Shown: piece after piece, positions 35,573 through 44,370 of the stretch
Layout of the letters: each line of letters opens with the position of its first letter
Position numbering within the stretch: the stretch's first letter is position 1
Assembly: GCF_014610845.1 (NCBI RefSeq)
Contig: NZ_JABTCG010000004.1
Coordinates: 124,001 to 188,000 of the forward strand
DNA: 64,000 bases
Source of the DNA: Maribacter arenosus
GTDB taxonomy: Bacteria; Bacteroidota; Bacteroidia; Flavobacteriales; Flavobacteriaceae
Reading direction: 5' to 3'
The notes under the pieces: generated by a model
The model's input: only the letters and a program-made list of their open reading frames with translations
The model's database searches: none
What the model was told of the DNA's origin: nothing
Position numbers and translations under genes: made by a program

Positions 35573-36865
35573 ATGAAAAGATCGATGGCTTTTATCTTAA
35601 GCCTAGTATTACTTGGCTGCTCAACCAAAAATGAGAAAAAGGAACTTGCCGATAAAATACTGGCCGATAAGCAATTCACTGAAGTAAAAGAAAGGGCACT
35701 GGCCGTTGTCAAAACCGGATTCAACGCAGGGGATGGCTATCGCGAGGTTTGGATTCGGGATTATAACACCTTTATTGAGCTATCAGCAGAAGTATATCCT
35801 CCCAAGGAATTAAAGGAAAACCTTTTGGTGTTTTTTAGAATGCAAGGCGATGATGGGAATATTATTGACGGGTTTACCCCTGCGGAAGCAATTTCCAAAG
35901 AAGAAACCGATTTTAGTTATTCAGATTTGGAACCACGTTATGCCGGTCATAAGAACACCGTGGAAACAGACCAGGAAACCTCTTTGATACAGACCGTGTA
36001 TAAGTATGTAAAAGTTACTGGGGATACCACTATTCTAGATGTTGAAATTGGGGATAAAACCGTCGCCGAACGTATGGAATGGGCCATGCAATTTTTAATA
36101 GACAAACGCTTCTCCACCGAACATGGGTTAATTTGGGGTGCAACAACAGCCGATTGGGGCGATGTGCAACCAGAGCACGGCTGGGGGGTCGATATAGATG
36201 CGAATACCCATAGGGCCATTGATATCTATGACAATGCCATGTTAGTTATAGCCTTGGACAATTTGGTGGAATTGTTACCACAAACAAGAACTAAATGGCT
36301 TCCCATCCGCAATCAATTGGCGAAAAATGCAAAAAAATGGCTTTGGGATAGCGAAGCCAAAAAATTCATACCTCATATTTATTTGGATGGTTCGCCATTT
36401 CCGGAAGATTTTAATGAGAATGAAATTTATTACTTTGGAGGCACGGCAGTAGCTATAGAGGCAGGGTTGCTGACCAAGGAGGAAATAAAAACATCTATTG
36501 ATGAAATGGTTTCGAGGGTAAAGCAGGCAGGTGCCCCCTCAATTGGGCTGACCTTATACCCTCCTTATCCCGCAGGATACTTTGAGAACCAAATCATGAA
36601 TCCCGAATACAATTACCAAAATGGAGGTGATTGGACCTGGTTCGGGGCACGTATGATCCAGCAAATGGTGAATTATGGTTTTGTTGCCGATGCCTATGCA
36701 CAAATATTACCGATGACCGATAGGGTAATCAAGAACGATGGGTTCTATGAATGGTATACCGTGGATAATAAACCGAAAGGATCTGGTACTTTTCGAGGTT
36801 CGGCAGGTGTACTTTATACTGCAATACGTACATTTGAAGAATGGGCTAATTCCATTAAGGAATAA
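35573..36865 (+). CDS. Six-hairpin (alpha/alpha)6 glycosidase-like lipoprotein
   Basis: The 430-residue protein has a lipoprotein signal (LVLLGCSTKN, Cys17). The mature part resembles alpha-toroid glycosidases: REVWIRDYNTFIELS near residue 58, DGFTPAEAI, TVETDQETSLIQTVYKYV, TADWGDVQPEHGW near residue 205 and YNYQNGGDWTWFGARM near residue 345. Asp and Glu residues in these motifs are candidates for acid/base catalysis. I cannot assign a GH family. In context it should remove a non-mannose or differently linked sugar from the same glycan. It overlaps nothing and ends 41 nt before the regulator gene. Confidence 0.65.
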   Translation: MKRSMAFILSLVLLGCSTKNEKKELADKILADKQFTEVKERALAVVKTGFNAGDGYREVWIRDYNTFIELSAEVYPPKELKENLLVFFRMQGDDGNIIDGFTPAEAISKEETDFSYSDLEPRYAGHKNTVETDQETSLIQTVYKYVKVTGDTTILDVEIGDKTVAERMEWAMQFLIDKRFSTEHGLIWGATTADWGDVQPEHGWGVDIDANTHRAIDIYDNAMLVIALDNLVELLPQTRTKWLPIRNQLAKNAKKWLWDSEAKKFIPHIYLDGSPFPEDFNENEIYYFGGTAVAIEAGLLTKEEIKTSIDEMVSRVKQAGAPSIGLTLYPPYPAGYFENQIMNPEYNYQNGGDWTWFGARMIQQMVNYGFVADAYAQILPMTDRVIKNDGFYEWYTVDNKPKGSGTFRGSAGVLYTAIRTFEEWANSIKE

Positions 36866-36906
36866 ATGGGAAAATATCAAAAGAACAATAGGGGAACAGT
36901 TTGAGG

Positions 36907-37644
36907 ATGGACTTTAAATTAGACCATAACAGCCCTGTTCCACTCCACGCACAAATAGAGGGATATCTCAGGTCGCTGATCGTTCAGGATGCATATCTAA
37001 GTGGAAAGTGTTTTTTGCCAAAGGAAGTAACCTTGGCCAAAAAATTAGGGGTTTCCAGGAATACCGTACGTCAGGCGGTCAATACCTTGGTAAATGAGCA
37101 GCTCATTGAACGCAAAAAAGGGGTGGGCACCAAGGTGGTCAACAATAAAATCGCAACACGGCTCGACAATTGGATCAGTTTCACCAAGGAAATGCGAAAA
37201 CAGGGCATCGAAGTGGTCGATTATTTGGTTACTATTTCCCTTGAAATTGCACCGGATGAAGTTTATGAGGCCTTAGCTACTCCGAAATCCAAAAAAATAT
37301 GGAAACTTGAAAAAATTAGGGGATCCAAAAATGCTAAATATTTGTATTCCGTATCTTATTTTCATCCGAGAGTGGGTATAACAGGGAATGAAAATTTTAA
37401 GACGCCATTGTACGAATTGCTTGAAGACACCCATGATACCATTGTGGCCACTTCCAAGGAACGAATCAGCGCGATAAAAGCGGACAAAAAACTGGTTTCC
37501 ATCCTAGAAGTCCCTTCTAAAGCTCCTATTTTAAGGAGGGAACGGTTGGTATGTGATCCAGGGGATAGGCCTGTTGAATTCAATATAGTGTATTATCATA
37601 CCGATTACTTTACGTACGACATTGAAATAAAAAGAGAACTTTAA
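36907..37644 (+). CDS. GntR-family transcriptional regulator (HutC/UTRA subfamily)
   Basis: The start is taken at the ATG at 36907, two codons into a TTG-started frame. The product has 245 residues. The winged helix-turn-helix covers residues about 5-72 (LPKEVTLAKKLGVSRNTVRQAV, then ERKKGVGTKVV). A UTRA ligand-binding domain covers the rest, with the typical ending PILRRERLVCDPGDRPVEFNIVYYHTDYF. UTRA proteins usually bind sugar phosphates and leave DNA when ligand is present. It sits inside the mannoside cluster and probably represses it from the GTATAGAC palindrome at 28095-28110. Confidence 0.9.
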   Translation: MDFKLDHNSPVPLHAQIEGYLRSLIVQDAYLSGKCFLPKEVTLAKKLGVSRNTVRQAVNTLVNEQLIERKKGVGTKVVNNKIATRLDNWISFTKEMRKQGIEVVDYLVTISLEIAPDEVYEALATPKSKKIWKLEKIRGSKNAKYLYSVSYFHPRVGITGNENFKTPLYELLEDTHDTIVATSKERISAIKADKKLVSILEVPSKAPILRRERLVCDPGDRPVEFNIVYYHTDYFTYDIEIKREL

Positions 37645-37655
37645 ATACAGATTTT

Positions 37656-38585
37656 ATGAATGATCAAATTGCCATTGGAGTGGATATAGGCGGAAGTCAT
37701 GTTACTAGTGCAGCGGTTGATTTAAGAACGTTTGAAATTCTTGAAAACACCACTTTTTCTGCCCATATAAACAATAAGGCATCAAAGGATGTGGTGCTTC
37801 AAGATTGGAGTAAGGCTATAAATAAGACCATTGAAAGTACTTCAATGCAGCGTAAAGTAGATATCGGATTTGCCATACCTGGCCCTTTTAACTATAAGAC
37901 AGGGGTGGCCTTATTCGAGGGGGATAATGATAAATATGAAAGCCTGTACAAGGTCTCGATTCCCCATGAATTGCCAAAATTCATTAATAGTGACCAAGTG
38001 AACCTTAGATTTCTTAATGATGCCACCGCTTTTGGTGTAGGGGTCTCCACACAGGGGAAAGCCAAGAATTGCCGTAAGGTTATTGTTGTGACCTTAGGAA
38101 CAGGTTTTGGATCGGCATTTATTAATAATGGGGTCCCTCAGGTCAATTCCAATGATGTTCCAAAAGATGGTTGTCTATGGGACAAACCCTATAAATCAGG
38201 CATAAGCGATGATTATTTCTCTACGCGGTGGTGTATTGAACGCTATTTTGAAATCACAAAAAAAAGAGTGAAGGGCGTAAAGGAAATTGCTGAGGCCGAT
38301 TCTGAGGGTTCAAAAACCGTATTTAGGGAATTCGGGGCCAATATGGCCGAATTTATGATTCCATATATTGCGAATTTTCAAGCTGAAATCATTGTCATGG
38401 GTGGAAATATTTCCAAGGCAAGCCAACTATTCCTGCCCACCTTAAAGAGCGAATTACACAAAGCAGGATTGCAATTGCAATTTGAGGTATCGCCATTAAT
38501 GGAGGATGCAGCTATTATCGGTAGTGCCAAACTCTTTGTGCCCGACTTTTGGGACATGGTTAAAAATGAACTTCCTAAACTTTAA
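37656..38585 (+). CDS. ROK-family sugar kinase
   Basis: The 309-residue protein has the ATPase phosphate-1 motif IAIGVDIGGSHVTSAAVD, FLNDATAFGVG with the catalytic Asp region, and VTLGTGFGSAFINNG (phosphate-2). The Zn-binding CxCGxxGCxE motif of most ROK sugar kinases is missing; the corresponding stretch reads DGCLWDKPYKSGISDDYFSTRW. It probably phosphorylates mannose (or another hexose released here) before the isomerase at 28158 acts. The gene starts 11 nt after the regulator stop and runs to 10 nt before the transporter start. Confidence 0.85.
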   Translation: MNDQIAIGVDIGGSHVTSAAVDLRTFEILENTTFSAHINNKASKDVVLQDWSKAINKTIESTSMQRKVDIGFAIPGPFNYKTGVALFEGDNDKYESLYKVSIPHELPKFINSDQVNLRFLNDATAFGVGVSTQGKAKNCRKVIVVTLGTGFGSAFINNGVPQVNSNDVPKDGCLWDKPYKSGISDDYFSTRWCIERYFEITKKRVKGVKEIAEADSEGSKTVFREFGANMAEFMIPYIANFQAEIIVMGGNISKASQLFLPTLKSELHKAGLQLQFEVSPLMEDAAIIGSAKLFVPDFWDMVKNELPKL

Positions 38586-38595
38586 ATTATACTAT

Positions 38596-39762
38596 ATGGT
38601 TTCTAAAAAAATTCAACCCAGTAAATTATTTCCGGTATTCCTGACCTTTATTGTGATGGGCTTTGTCGATATCGTTGGGGTTTCGACCGGATATGTACAG
38701 AAAGATTTTGGTCTTTCCGATTCAATGGCCCAGTTTATTCCATCCATGGTGTTCCTATGGTTTTTTGTTTTTTCTATACCAGTAGGTATCCTTCAGGACA
38801 AAATCGGCAAAAAGAAAATGATGAACCTTGGGATCATCATTACCATTATAGGGTTGTTGATTCCTTTTATTTATTATTCTTTCGCAGTAATATTGATTGC
38901 CTTTGTTTTTATGGGCATAGGGAATACCATAGTTCAGGTGGCGGCAAGTCCACTTTTACAAGAGGTTACACCAAAGGAAAAACTTTCAAGTTTTTTAAGC
39001 CTTTCCCAGTTTATAAAAGCCATTACTTCGTTGACAGGACCTATTATTGCCACGTATTTGGCAATCACCTATGACAAATGGATTTTAGTGTTCCTTGTAT
39101 ACGCCATTATATCAGTGGCGAATGTGCTATGGCTTTCAACTACAAAGATCGAAGAGAATATCAAATCCGAAACGCCGGCCACCTTTAGTTCTTGTATGAA
39201 ATTATTGACCAATAGATTTGTACTTACCATGGTTATTGCCATTTTTCTTATCGTTGGCGCCGATGTAGGAATGAACTCCAACATTCAAGGGTTTTTAATG
39301 AAACTTCACGGACTTACTTTGGAAAATGCCTCCTATGGGATTAGCATTTATTTTACGGCACTTATGATCAGTAGGTTTGTTGGGGCCATTTTATTACAGT
39401 TTTTAAAGCCTGTATTTTTTTTGGTGACCACTACGGTTCTTGCGATTATTGGAACGCTGATGATTATGTTTTCCGCAACTGAAATGATGGCCTATATCGC
39501 TATTTTCATTGTAGGTCTTGGGGCGGGCAATCTGTTTCCTTTGGTATTTTCAATAGCCATAAACAAAATGCCCTCTAGATCCAATGAGATATCGGGCCTA
39601 TTGATCATGGCTATCGTAGGTGGGGCTATTATTCCACCGATTATGGGCTATGTAAGCTCTACTTCTGGAATCATAGGAAGCCTCGTGGTACTTGTTCTGT
39701 GTTTTGCGTATATGTTGATCATCCCTTTTTCAACAAAGAAGGATAAGCCAGATATGGCATAA
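38596..39762 (+). CDS. MFS sugar transporter (FucP/FHS-like)
   Basis: The start is taken at the ATG at 38596 (MVSKKIQPSKLFPVFLTF); the longer frame overlaps the kinase gene. The protein has 388 residues and 12 predicted helices. VDIVGVSTGYVQKDFGLSDSMAQFIPS in helices 1-2 resembles the FHS (fucose/glucose-galactose proton symporter) group, and GILQDKIGKKKMM is the MFS loop 2-3 motif. It likely imports mannose or a related hexose across the inner membrane. Last gene of the mannoside cluster. Confidence 0.85.
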   Translation: MVSKKIQPSKLFPVFLTFIVMGFVDIVGVSTGYVQKDFGLSDSMAQFIPSMVFLWFFVFSIPVGILQDKIGKKKMMNLGIIITIIGLLIPFIYYSFAVILIAFVFMGIGNTIVQVAASPLLQEVTPKEKLSSFLSLSQFIKAITSLTGPIIATYLAITYDKWILVFLVYAIISVANVLWLSTTKIEENIKSETPATFSSCMKLLTNRFVLTMVIAIFLIVGADVGMNSNIQGFLMKLHGLTLENASYGISIYFTALMISRFVGAILLQFLKPVFFLVTTTVLAIIGTLMIMFSATEMMAYIAIFIVGLGAGNLFPLVFSIAINKMPSRSNEISGLLIMAIVGGAIIPPIMGYVSSTSGIIGSLVVLVLCFAYMLIIPFSTKKDKPDMA

Positions 39763-39790
39763 AAAAATTGAAGCATTTATAGTTTTCAAG

Positions 39791-39823
39791 AATCCCCATA
39801 TTTTTTATGGGGATTATTGCTTT
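39791..39823 (+). terminator. Hairpin at the end of the mannoside cluster
   Basis: AATCCCCATA and TATGGGGATT form a 10-bp stem with a T-only loop. Only ATTGCTTTC follows, so termination may be partial. Confidence 0.5.
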
Positions 39824-39859
39824 CATTTATATACTTTTAGTTTTGAATACCTTTCGATT

Positions 39860-40327
39860 ATGGTTGAAATAGAGCGCAAATTCTTGGTTAAAGGGGATAC
39901 CTATAGAAAGGAAGCATCCTCAAAAACCAGAATAGTCCAAGGTTTTTTGAACACACACCCTAACCGGACTGTTCGTGTAAGAGTGAAAGGGGATTTAGGC
40001 TTTATAACGGTGAAGGGAATATCGAATGGATCTGGCACATCCCGATTTGAATGGGAAAAAGAGATCGACCTTAATGAGGCAGAAGCTTTGCTCCAATTGT
40101 GTGAAGAAACCGTGATTAAAAAAAATAGGTATGAAATCCCTCTGGGGAATTACATTTTTGAAGTAGACGAATTTCTAGGGGCAAACGAGGGGCTTGTTAT
40201 CGCAGAGATTGAACTGCAAGACGAAAAGGAGGTGTTTGAACGCCCTGAATGGCTTGGGGAAGAAGTAACCGGCGATCTAAAATATTATAATTCGATATTA
40301 AGTAAACAACCTTATAAGTCATGGTAA
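39860..40327 (+). CDS. CYTH-domain protein (triphosphate tunnel family)
   Basis: The 155-residue protein starts with the CYTH signature VEIERKFLV (ExExK) and has the Arg/Lys-rich strands NRTVRVRVKG, GFITVKG and FEWEKEID expected to line the triphosphate tunnel, plus FEVDEFLG and VIAEIEL for metal-binding acids. Members hydrolyse inorganic triphosphate or act as class IV adenylate cyclases; the short single-domain form favours a triphosphatase-type activity. It is 1 nt ahead of the YciI gene, so the two are co-transcribed. Confidence 0.88.
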   Translation: MVEIERKFLVKGDTYRKEASSKTRIVQGFLNTHPNRTVRVRVKGDLGFITVKGISNGSGTSRFEWEKEIDLNEAEALLQLCEETVIKKNRYEIPLGNYIFEVDEFLGANEGLVIAEIELQDEKEVFERPEWLGEEVTGDLKYYNSILSKQPYKSW

Positions 40328-40328
40328 A

Positions 40329-40814
40329 ATGAAGTATTTAACGTGTATATTGGCGCTGTTGAGTTTATTAGCATGTCAGGAGCAACAAAAAGTACCCCAA
40401 AAAATCGAGGAGGTCGTAAAAGAAAAATCCATCAGGCAAATCAATGAAGAACTGGTTCTAAAAGGATATAAAACCTTCGATTTTGTTGATGAAACCACAA
40501 AGGACACCATTCTCATGCAACAATATTTTATTGCCTTTCTAAAAAGGGGGCCAATTCGTTCGCAGAACAAAACGGAAGCCGATAGCCTACAAGCCTTGCA
40601 TCTAGAACATCTTGGCCGAATGTACAACGAAGGTTATGCAGATATATCCGGACCCTTTGGTGATGATGGCGATATCCGTGGTATTACCATTTATAACACC
40701 CCAACATTGGAAATGGCAGATAGCCTGGCCAATATGGATCCCATGGTAAAAGCCGGAAGACTAGTAATTGAAATTCACCCATGGTGGGCTGCTAAAGGGT
40801 TCCCCTTGCGTTGA
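40329..40814 (+). CDS. YciI-domain lipoprotein
   Basis: The 161-residue protein has a lipoprotein signal ending LLSLLACQEQ (Cys16). A linker rich in Lys/Glu is followed by a YciI-like alpha/beta domain: MQQYFIAFLKRGP near residue 62, HLEHLGRMYNEGYADISGPFGDDGD and a C-terminal GRLVIEIHPWW. YciI proteins form small dimers with a His/Asp site and unknown chemistry. The signal peptide makes this an exported version. The start codon is 1 nt after the CYTH stop. Confidence 0.75.
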   Translation: MKYLTCILALLSLLACQEQQKVPQKIEEVVKEKSIRQINEELVLKGYKTFDFVDETTKDTILMQQYFIAFLKRGPIRSQNKTEADSLQALHLEHLGRMYNEGYADISGPFGDDGDIRGITIYNTPTLEMADSLANMDPMVKAGRLVIEIHPWWAAKGFPLR

Positions 40815-40820
40815 TTTTCA

Positions 40821-41216
40821 TCAGCGGGCAAGAATACCCTTAATTTTAAGTAGTGGAATTTGGGTCAGATTCTTTTCTGAAATCGATTCTTTTTTAAAGA
40901 TAAACCGCTTTTCGTAGAGTTGGCCATGTAAGTAGTATGTAACATAAAACTCATTGTTCAAATCAAGAACTTCTTTCAGAACGAATTCCAGTTTTTGATA
41001 GGATTTGGACTCTAACGCCTCCATACGATGTCTCATCGTGGCGGTTTTTATATCGCCATGGTATCCTTTTGAAACAACGAAAACCATTTCAATAGGGAAA
41101 CTTCCATCATTTATTAGGTACGCATTCCATTCTTTAGAGCGGAAGTCGTCATTCCATTCGTATAGCATTGCGACATAAACATCTTTGACGACCGGGATTT
41201 CAATGTCTTTTTTCAA
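40821..41216 (-). CDS. Conserved hypothetical protein downstream of pheS
   Basis: This 131-residue protein starts at TTG (41216), 9 nt after the pheS stop, and is read with pheS. It has no signal peptide or membrane helix. It has alternating beta-strand character (VYVAMLYEWNDDFRSKEWNAYLINDG, FYVTYYLHGQLYEKRFIF) and could be a small beta-sandwich. I do not recognise a named family. It ends 6 nt from the end of the convergent YciI gene. Confidence 0.7.
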   Translation of the reverse strand: MKKDIEIPVVKDVYVAMLYEWNDDFRSKEWNAYLINDGSFPIEMVFVVSKGYHGDIKTATMRHRMEALESKSYQKLEFVLKEVLDLNNEFYVTYYLHGQLYEKRFIFKKESISEKNLTQIPLLKIKGILAR

Positions 41217-41225
41217 AAGGGAAGT

Positions 41226-42245
41226 CTATAGGGTACTTTTGAATTGTTCCAAAAAGCGAACATCATTTTCACTCAACAATCGAATATCCGATATTTGATG
41301 GAGCAATAGGGCAATGCGATCAATTCCCATTCCGAAAGCAAAGCCTGAGTATTCCTTGGAATCGATGTTGCAATTTTCAAGTACATTGGGGTCTACCATA
41401 CCGCATCCCATAATCTCTAACCAACCCGTGCCCTTGGTCATTTTATAATCGGTTTCCGTTTCCAAGCCCCAATAGACATCAACTTCGGCACTGGGTTCGG
41501 TAAAAGGAAAATAGGAAGGACGAAGCCTGATTTTTGATTTGCCAAAAAGCTCGGTGGTAAAAAATTGTAGGGTTTGTTTTAAATCGGCAAAAGAAACATC
41601 CTTATCAATATATAATCCTTCCACCTGATGGAAAAAGCAATGTGAACGGGCGGAGATGGCCTCGTTTCGATATACCCTGCCTGGCGAAATGGTTCGTATG
41701 GGAGGTTTGTTGTTTTCCATATAACGTACTTGAACCGATGAGGTGTGCGTACGCAATAAGATATCAGGATCAGTTTGGATAAAAAAAGTGTCCTGCATAT
41801 CCCTTGCAGGATGATATTCAGGCAGGTTCAAAGCGGTGAAATTATGCCAATCATCCTCAATCTCGGGACCTTCGGAGACATTGAAACCAATTCTTGAGAA
41901 GATATCGATAATCTGGTTTTTCACAATGGAAATAGGATGTCTTGCCCCAAGGGCCATAGCTTCCCCAGGACGGGTTAAATCGCCATACTTCCCTGTATCT
42001 TCCGTTTTGCTTTCAAGTGATTCCTTTAGTTCGCTCACTTTTTCGGTAGCAGCTAATTTCAACTGATTGATCGACTGGCCAAATACCTTCTTTTGATCAT
42101 TGGGCACGTTTTTAAAGGCTACAAAAAAATCATTCAACAACCCTTTTTTCCCTAAATATTTTATTCGGAAAGCCTCAATAGCTTCTTTGGATTCGGCTGT
42201 GAAGTTTTCGACTTCCGCAATATGTTCCTTTATCTTATCGATCAT
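41226..42245 (-). CDS. pheS: Phenylalanine-tRNA ligase alpha subunit
   Basis: The 339-residue class II synthetase subunit has an N-terminal coiled-coil arm (residues 1-85). The catalytic core has RHPISIV, motif 2 [22 protein letters not shown] and motif 3 [12 protein letters not shown]. It joins Phe to tRNA-Phe as an alpha2-beta2 enzyme. pheT is not in the window, so the two subunit genes are separated, as is common in Bacteroidota. It has a clear promoter upstream. Confidence 0.96.
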   Translation of the reverse strand: MIDKIKEHIAEVENFTAESKEAIEAFRIKYLGKKGLLNDFFVAFKNVPNDQKKVFGQSINQLKLAATEKVSELKESLESKTEDTGKYGDLTRPGEAMALGARHPISIVKNQIIDIFSRIGFNVSEGPEIEDDWHNFTALNLPEYHPARDMQDTFFIQTDPDILLRTHTSSVQVRYMENNKPPIRTISPGRVYRNEAISARSHCFFHQVEGLYIDKDVSFADLKQTLQFFTTELFGKSKIRLRPSYFPFTEPSAEVDVYWGLETETDYKMTKGTGWLEIMGCGMVDPNVLENCNIDSKEYSGFAFGMGIDRIALLLHQISDIRLLSENDVRFLEQFKSTL

Positions 42246-42263
42246 GGTACTGAACTAAGAAGA

Positions 42264-42292
42264 CAAATTTAAAACAATATACCAAAGTACAA
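42264..42292 (-). promoter_or_regulatory. Promoter of pheS
   Basis: The minus strand reads TTG (42290-42292), 18 nt, TAAATTTG (42264-42271), a full match to the Bacteroidota promoter pattern, 18 nt before the ATG. Confidence 0.65.
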
Positions 42293-42308
42293 TCAAAATA
42301 GAACCAAT

Positions 42309-42346
42309 AAAAAACCGTGCCTTAATCGAAAGCACGGCTTTTTTTT
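42309..42346 (-). terminator. Intrinsic terminator of the SulP gene
   Basis: On the minus strand GCCGTGC and GCACGGT pair around an 11-nt loop and are followed by six T. It starts 2 nt after the SulP stop and just upstream of the pheS promoter. Confidence 0.85.
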
Positions 42347-42348
42347 GC

Positions 42349-44226
42349 CTAACTCTTCGGTAGATGTTTATTTTCTACATGCGATTTTATCCACCTCGTG
42401 CACTCTTTGAAATTTTTAAAGATATGTTCCTCTGGAATAAAGTCGGGAATGATATCGATACGTTCCATCATATATCTTGGCTGGCTTTGTAAATCAACAA
42501 AGAGAACGGTAATATTGTTCTTATTCAGTTCCTGAAGAACATCTTCCATGGCATAAAGACCTGACTGATCCATATACTGCATTCGATCTAGCCGGATGAT
42601 GACGTAAGAGGCTGTTTTAGGAATTTGGTCGGCGAGTATTTGAAAGTCGCTGGTCGTACCAAAGAATAACGGCCCCTTTATATGCTTTATAAAGACTTCT
42701 TCTTTAAATTCTTCTGGGAAAATGCTTTCATCGGCCCATGCCTTTTCCTTATTCAGGGATTTCACATCTGATCGTTCTGCAGTGAGATCACCAATTTTTT
42801 TCATGAACATCAAAGAAGCAATTACCAAACCAATACCTACTGCATATACCAGGTTCCAAACCGTTGATAATACCAAAACAACCAACATCACTACCACCTC
42901 GGAGCTTAGTTTCAAGGGACCGAATTCAATGTCTTTCGGAAGATTGGGAATTGCTTTAAGGCCTTTATAATCCATTACGGCGATACCCACGGTAATTAGG
43001 ATACCCGCTAAAACTGCAGCCGGGATCTGGGAGGCAATTGGCCCCATCGCAAGTAAAATGAACAACAGTAATATACCGGCTATCATCCCTGACAATTTGG
43101 TCTTACCTCCAGATTTGATATTTACAACTGTTCGTATGGTCGCACCTGCCCCAGGTAACCCTCCAAAAATGGCCGCTATGGTATTTCCAATTCCTTGCCC
43201 TACCAATTCCTTGTTCGGATTATGTTTGGTTTTGGTCATGTTATCGGCAACAACAGAGGTCAACAGGGAATCAATGGCCCCCAATAAGGCCAGGGTTAAT
43301 GCCGTAAAAATATAGGGGGATATAGCCCCAAGTTTGAATTCGGTAATAATTTCAAGATTGGGCATAGGAAAGCCTTCGGGAATTTTTTCTATCGTCCTAT
43401 AATCAAGCCCAAAGCCATAGGCGATACCGGATACAACCAGAAGTGCCACTAATGTACTGGGAACAGCGGTAGTAATGCGCTTAAACCCGTAAATGATAAA
43501 AATGGTAGCCAAGGCAAGGCCAAGTTCCAGCCAATTGATGTTTTTCAAGGCATTTGGTAAAACCTTGACGGCACCGATAACCCCTGAGGCTTCTTTGGCC
43601 GCCAAGGTACTGGCCTCTTGCAAAATTGTCTTTTCGGTTACTTCATTAGACCTTTCAATGGTTTCTTTGAAGTTTTCCAATACCAAGATACCCTCTCCGG
43701 CCTCTTCCCTCAAAATATTCTCCAATATCAACTCCTCGGCTTGAGGTTTAAAAGGTTCTACCCAGGATTCATCCTCTTTGGGGTAATAGCCTAATGCAGG
43801 TAATATCTGTGTAACTAGGATAATGACCCCAATAGCCGTCATAAACCCAGAAACTACGGGATACGGGATGTACCTGATGTATCTTCCAACGCCTATAAAG
43901 CCTAATCCAATTTGCATGAGGCCAGCCAATAAAAATACAGTTAAAATAGCTGGGAGTGCTTTTTCCACACTACCGTCATAGACAGCGATGATGCCTGCAA
44001 TGATGACCATACTCACGGCGGTCATAGGGGCTGTTGGTCCAGAAATTTGGGTGTTGGTACCCCCAAAAAGTGCAGCGAAAAAACTGATGAATATTGCACC
44101 ATACAGTCCGGCACTTGGTCCTAACCCTGAACTTACCCCAAAGGCAAGTGCCAATGGTAATGCAACGATGCCTGCTGTGATTCCCCCTAAGAGGTCTCCT
44201 TTAAAATGAGCGAAAAAGTTTTTCAT
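42349..44226 (-). CDS. SulP-family anion transporter with STAS domain
   Basis: The 625-residue transporter opens DLLGGITAGIVALPLALAFGVSSGLGPSAGLY (about residues 11-42), has the SulP signature GGTNTQISGPTAP (55-67), about 12-14 helices, and a C-terminal cytosolic STAS domain (about 500-610, YVIIRLDRMQYMDQSGLYAMED). A hydrophilic segment of about 80 residues (150-230) separates two helices and is longer than usual. The neighbouring carbonic anhydrase suggests bicarbonate as substrate (BicA/DauA-like group); sulfate is the alternative. Confidence 0.87.
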   Translation of the reverse strand: MKNFFAHFKGDLLGGITAGIVALPLALAFGVSSGLGPSAGLYGAIFISFFAALFGGTNTQISGPTAPMTAVSMVIIAGIIAVYDGSVEKALPAILTVFLLAGLMQIGLGFIGVGRYIRYIPYPVVSGFMTAIGVIILVTQILPALGYYPKEDESWVEPFKPQAEELILENILREEAGEGILVLENFKETIERSNEVTEKTILQEASTLAAKEASGVIGAVKVLPNALKNINWLELGLALATIFIIYGFKRITTAVPSTLVALLVVSGIAYGFGLDYRTIEKIPEGFPMPNLEIITEFKLGAISPYIFTALTLALLGAIDSLLTSVVADNMTKTKHNPNKELVGQGIGNTIAAIFGGLPGAGATIRTVVNIKSGGKTKLSGMIAGILLLFILLAMGPIASQIPAAVLAGILITVGIAVMDYKGLKAIPNLPKDIEFGPLKLSSEVVVMLVVLVLSTVWNLVYAVGIGLVIASLMFMKKIGDLTAERSDVKSLNKEKAWADESIFPEEFKEEVFIKHIKGPLFFGTTSDFQILADQIPKTASYVIIRLDRMQYMDQSGLYAMEDVLQELNKNNITVLFVDLQSQPRYMMERIDIIPDFIPEEHIFKNFKECTRWIKSHVENKHLPKS

Positions 44227-44370
44227 AAAGTTATTTATATAAGTTATTTGGCCTGTATGAATCTATTTTTTAGATAAATAAATCTCAAAGGGCTTGAATA
44301 TTTATTTTCATTGGTTAATGTCCGTCTGAAAGGTGATGTATTAAAAAATAAGTAGGATGCCATCACCATA

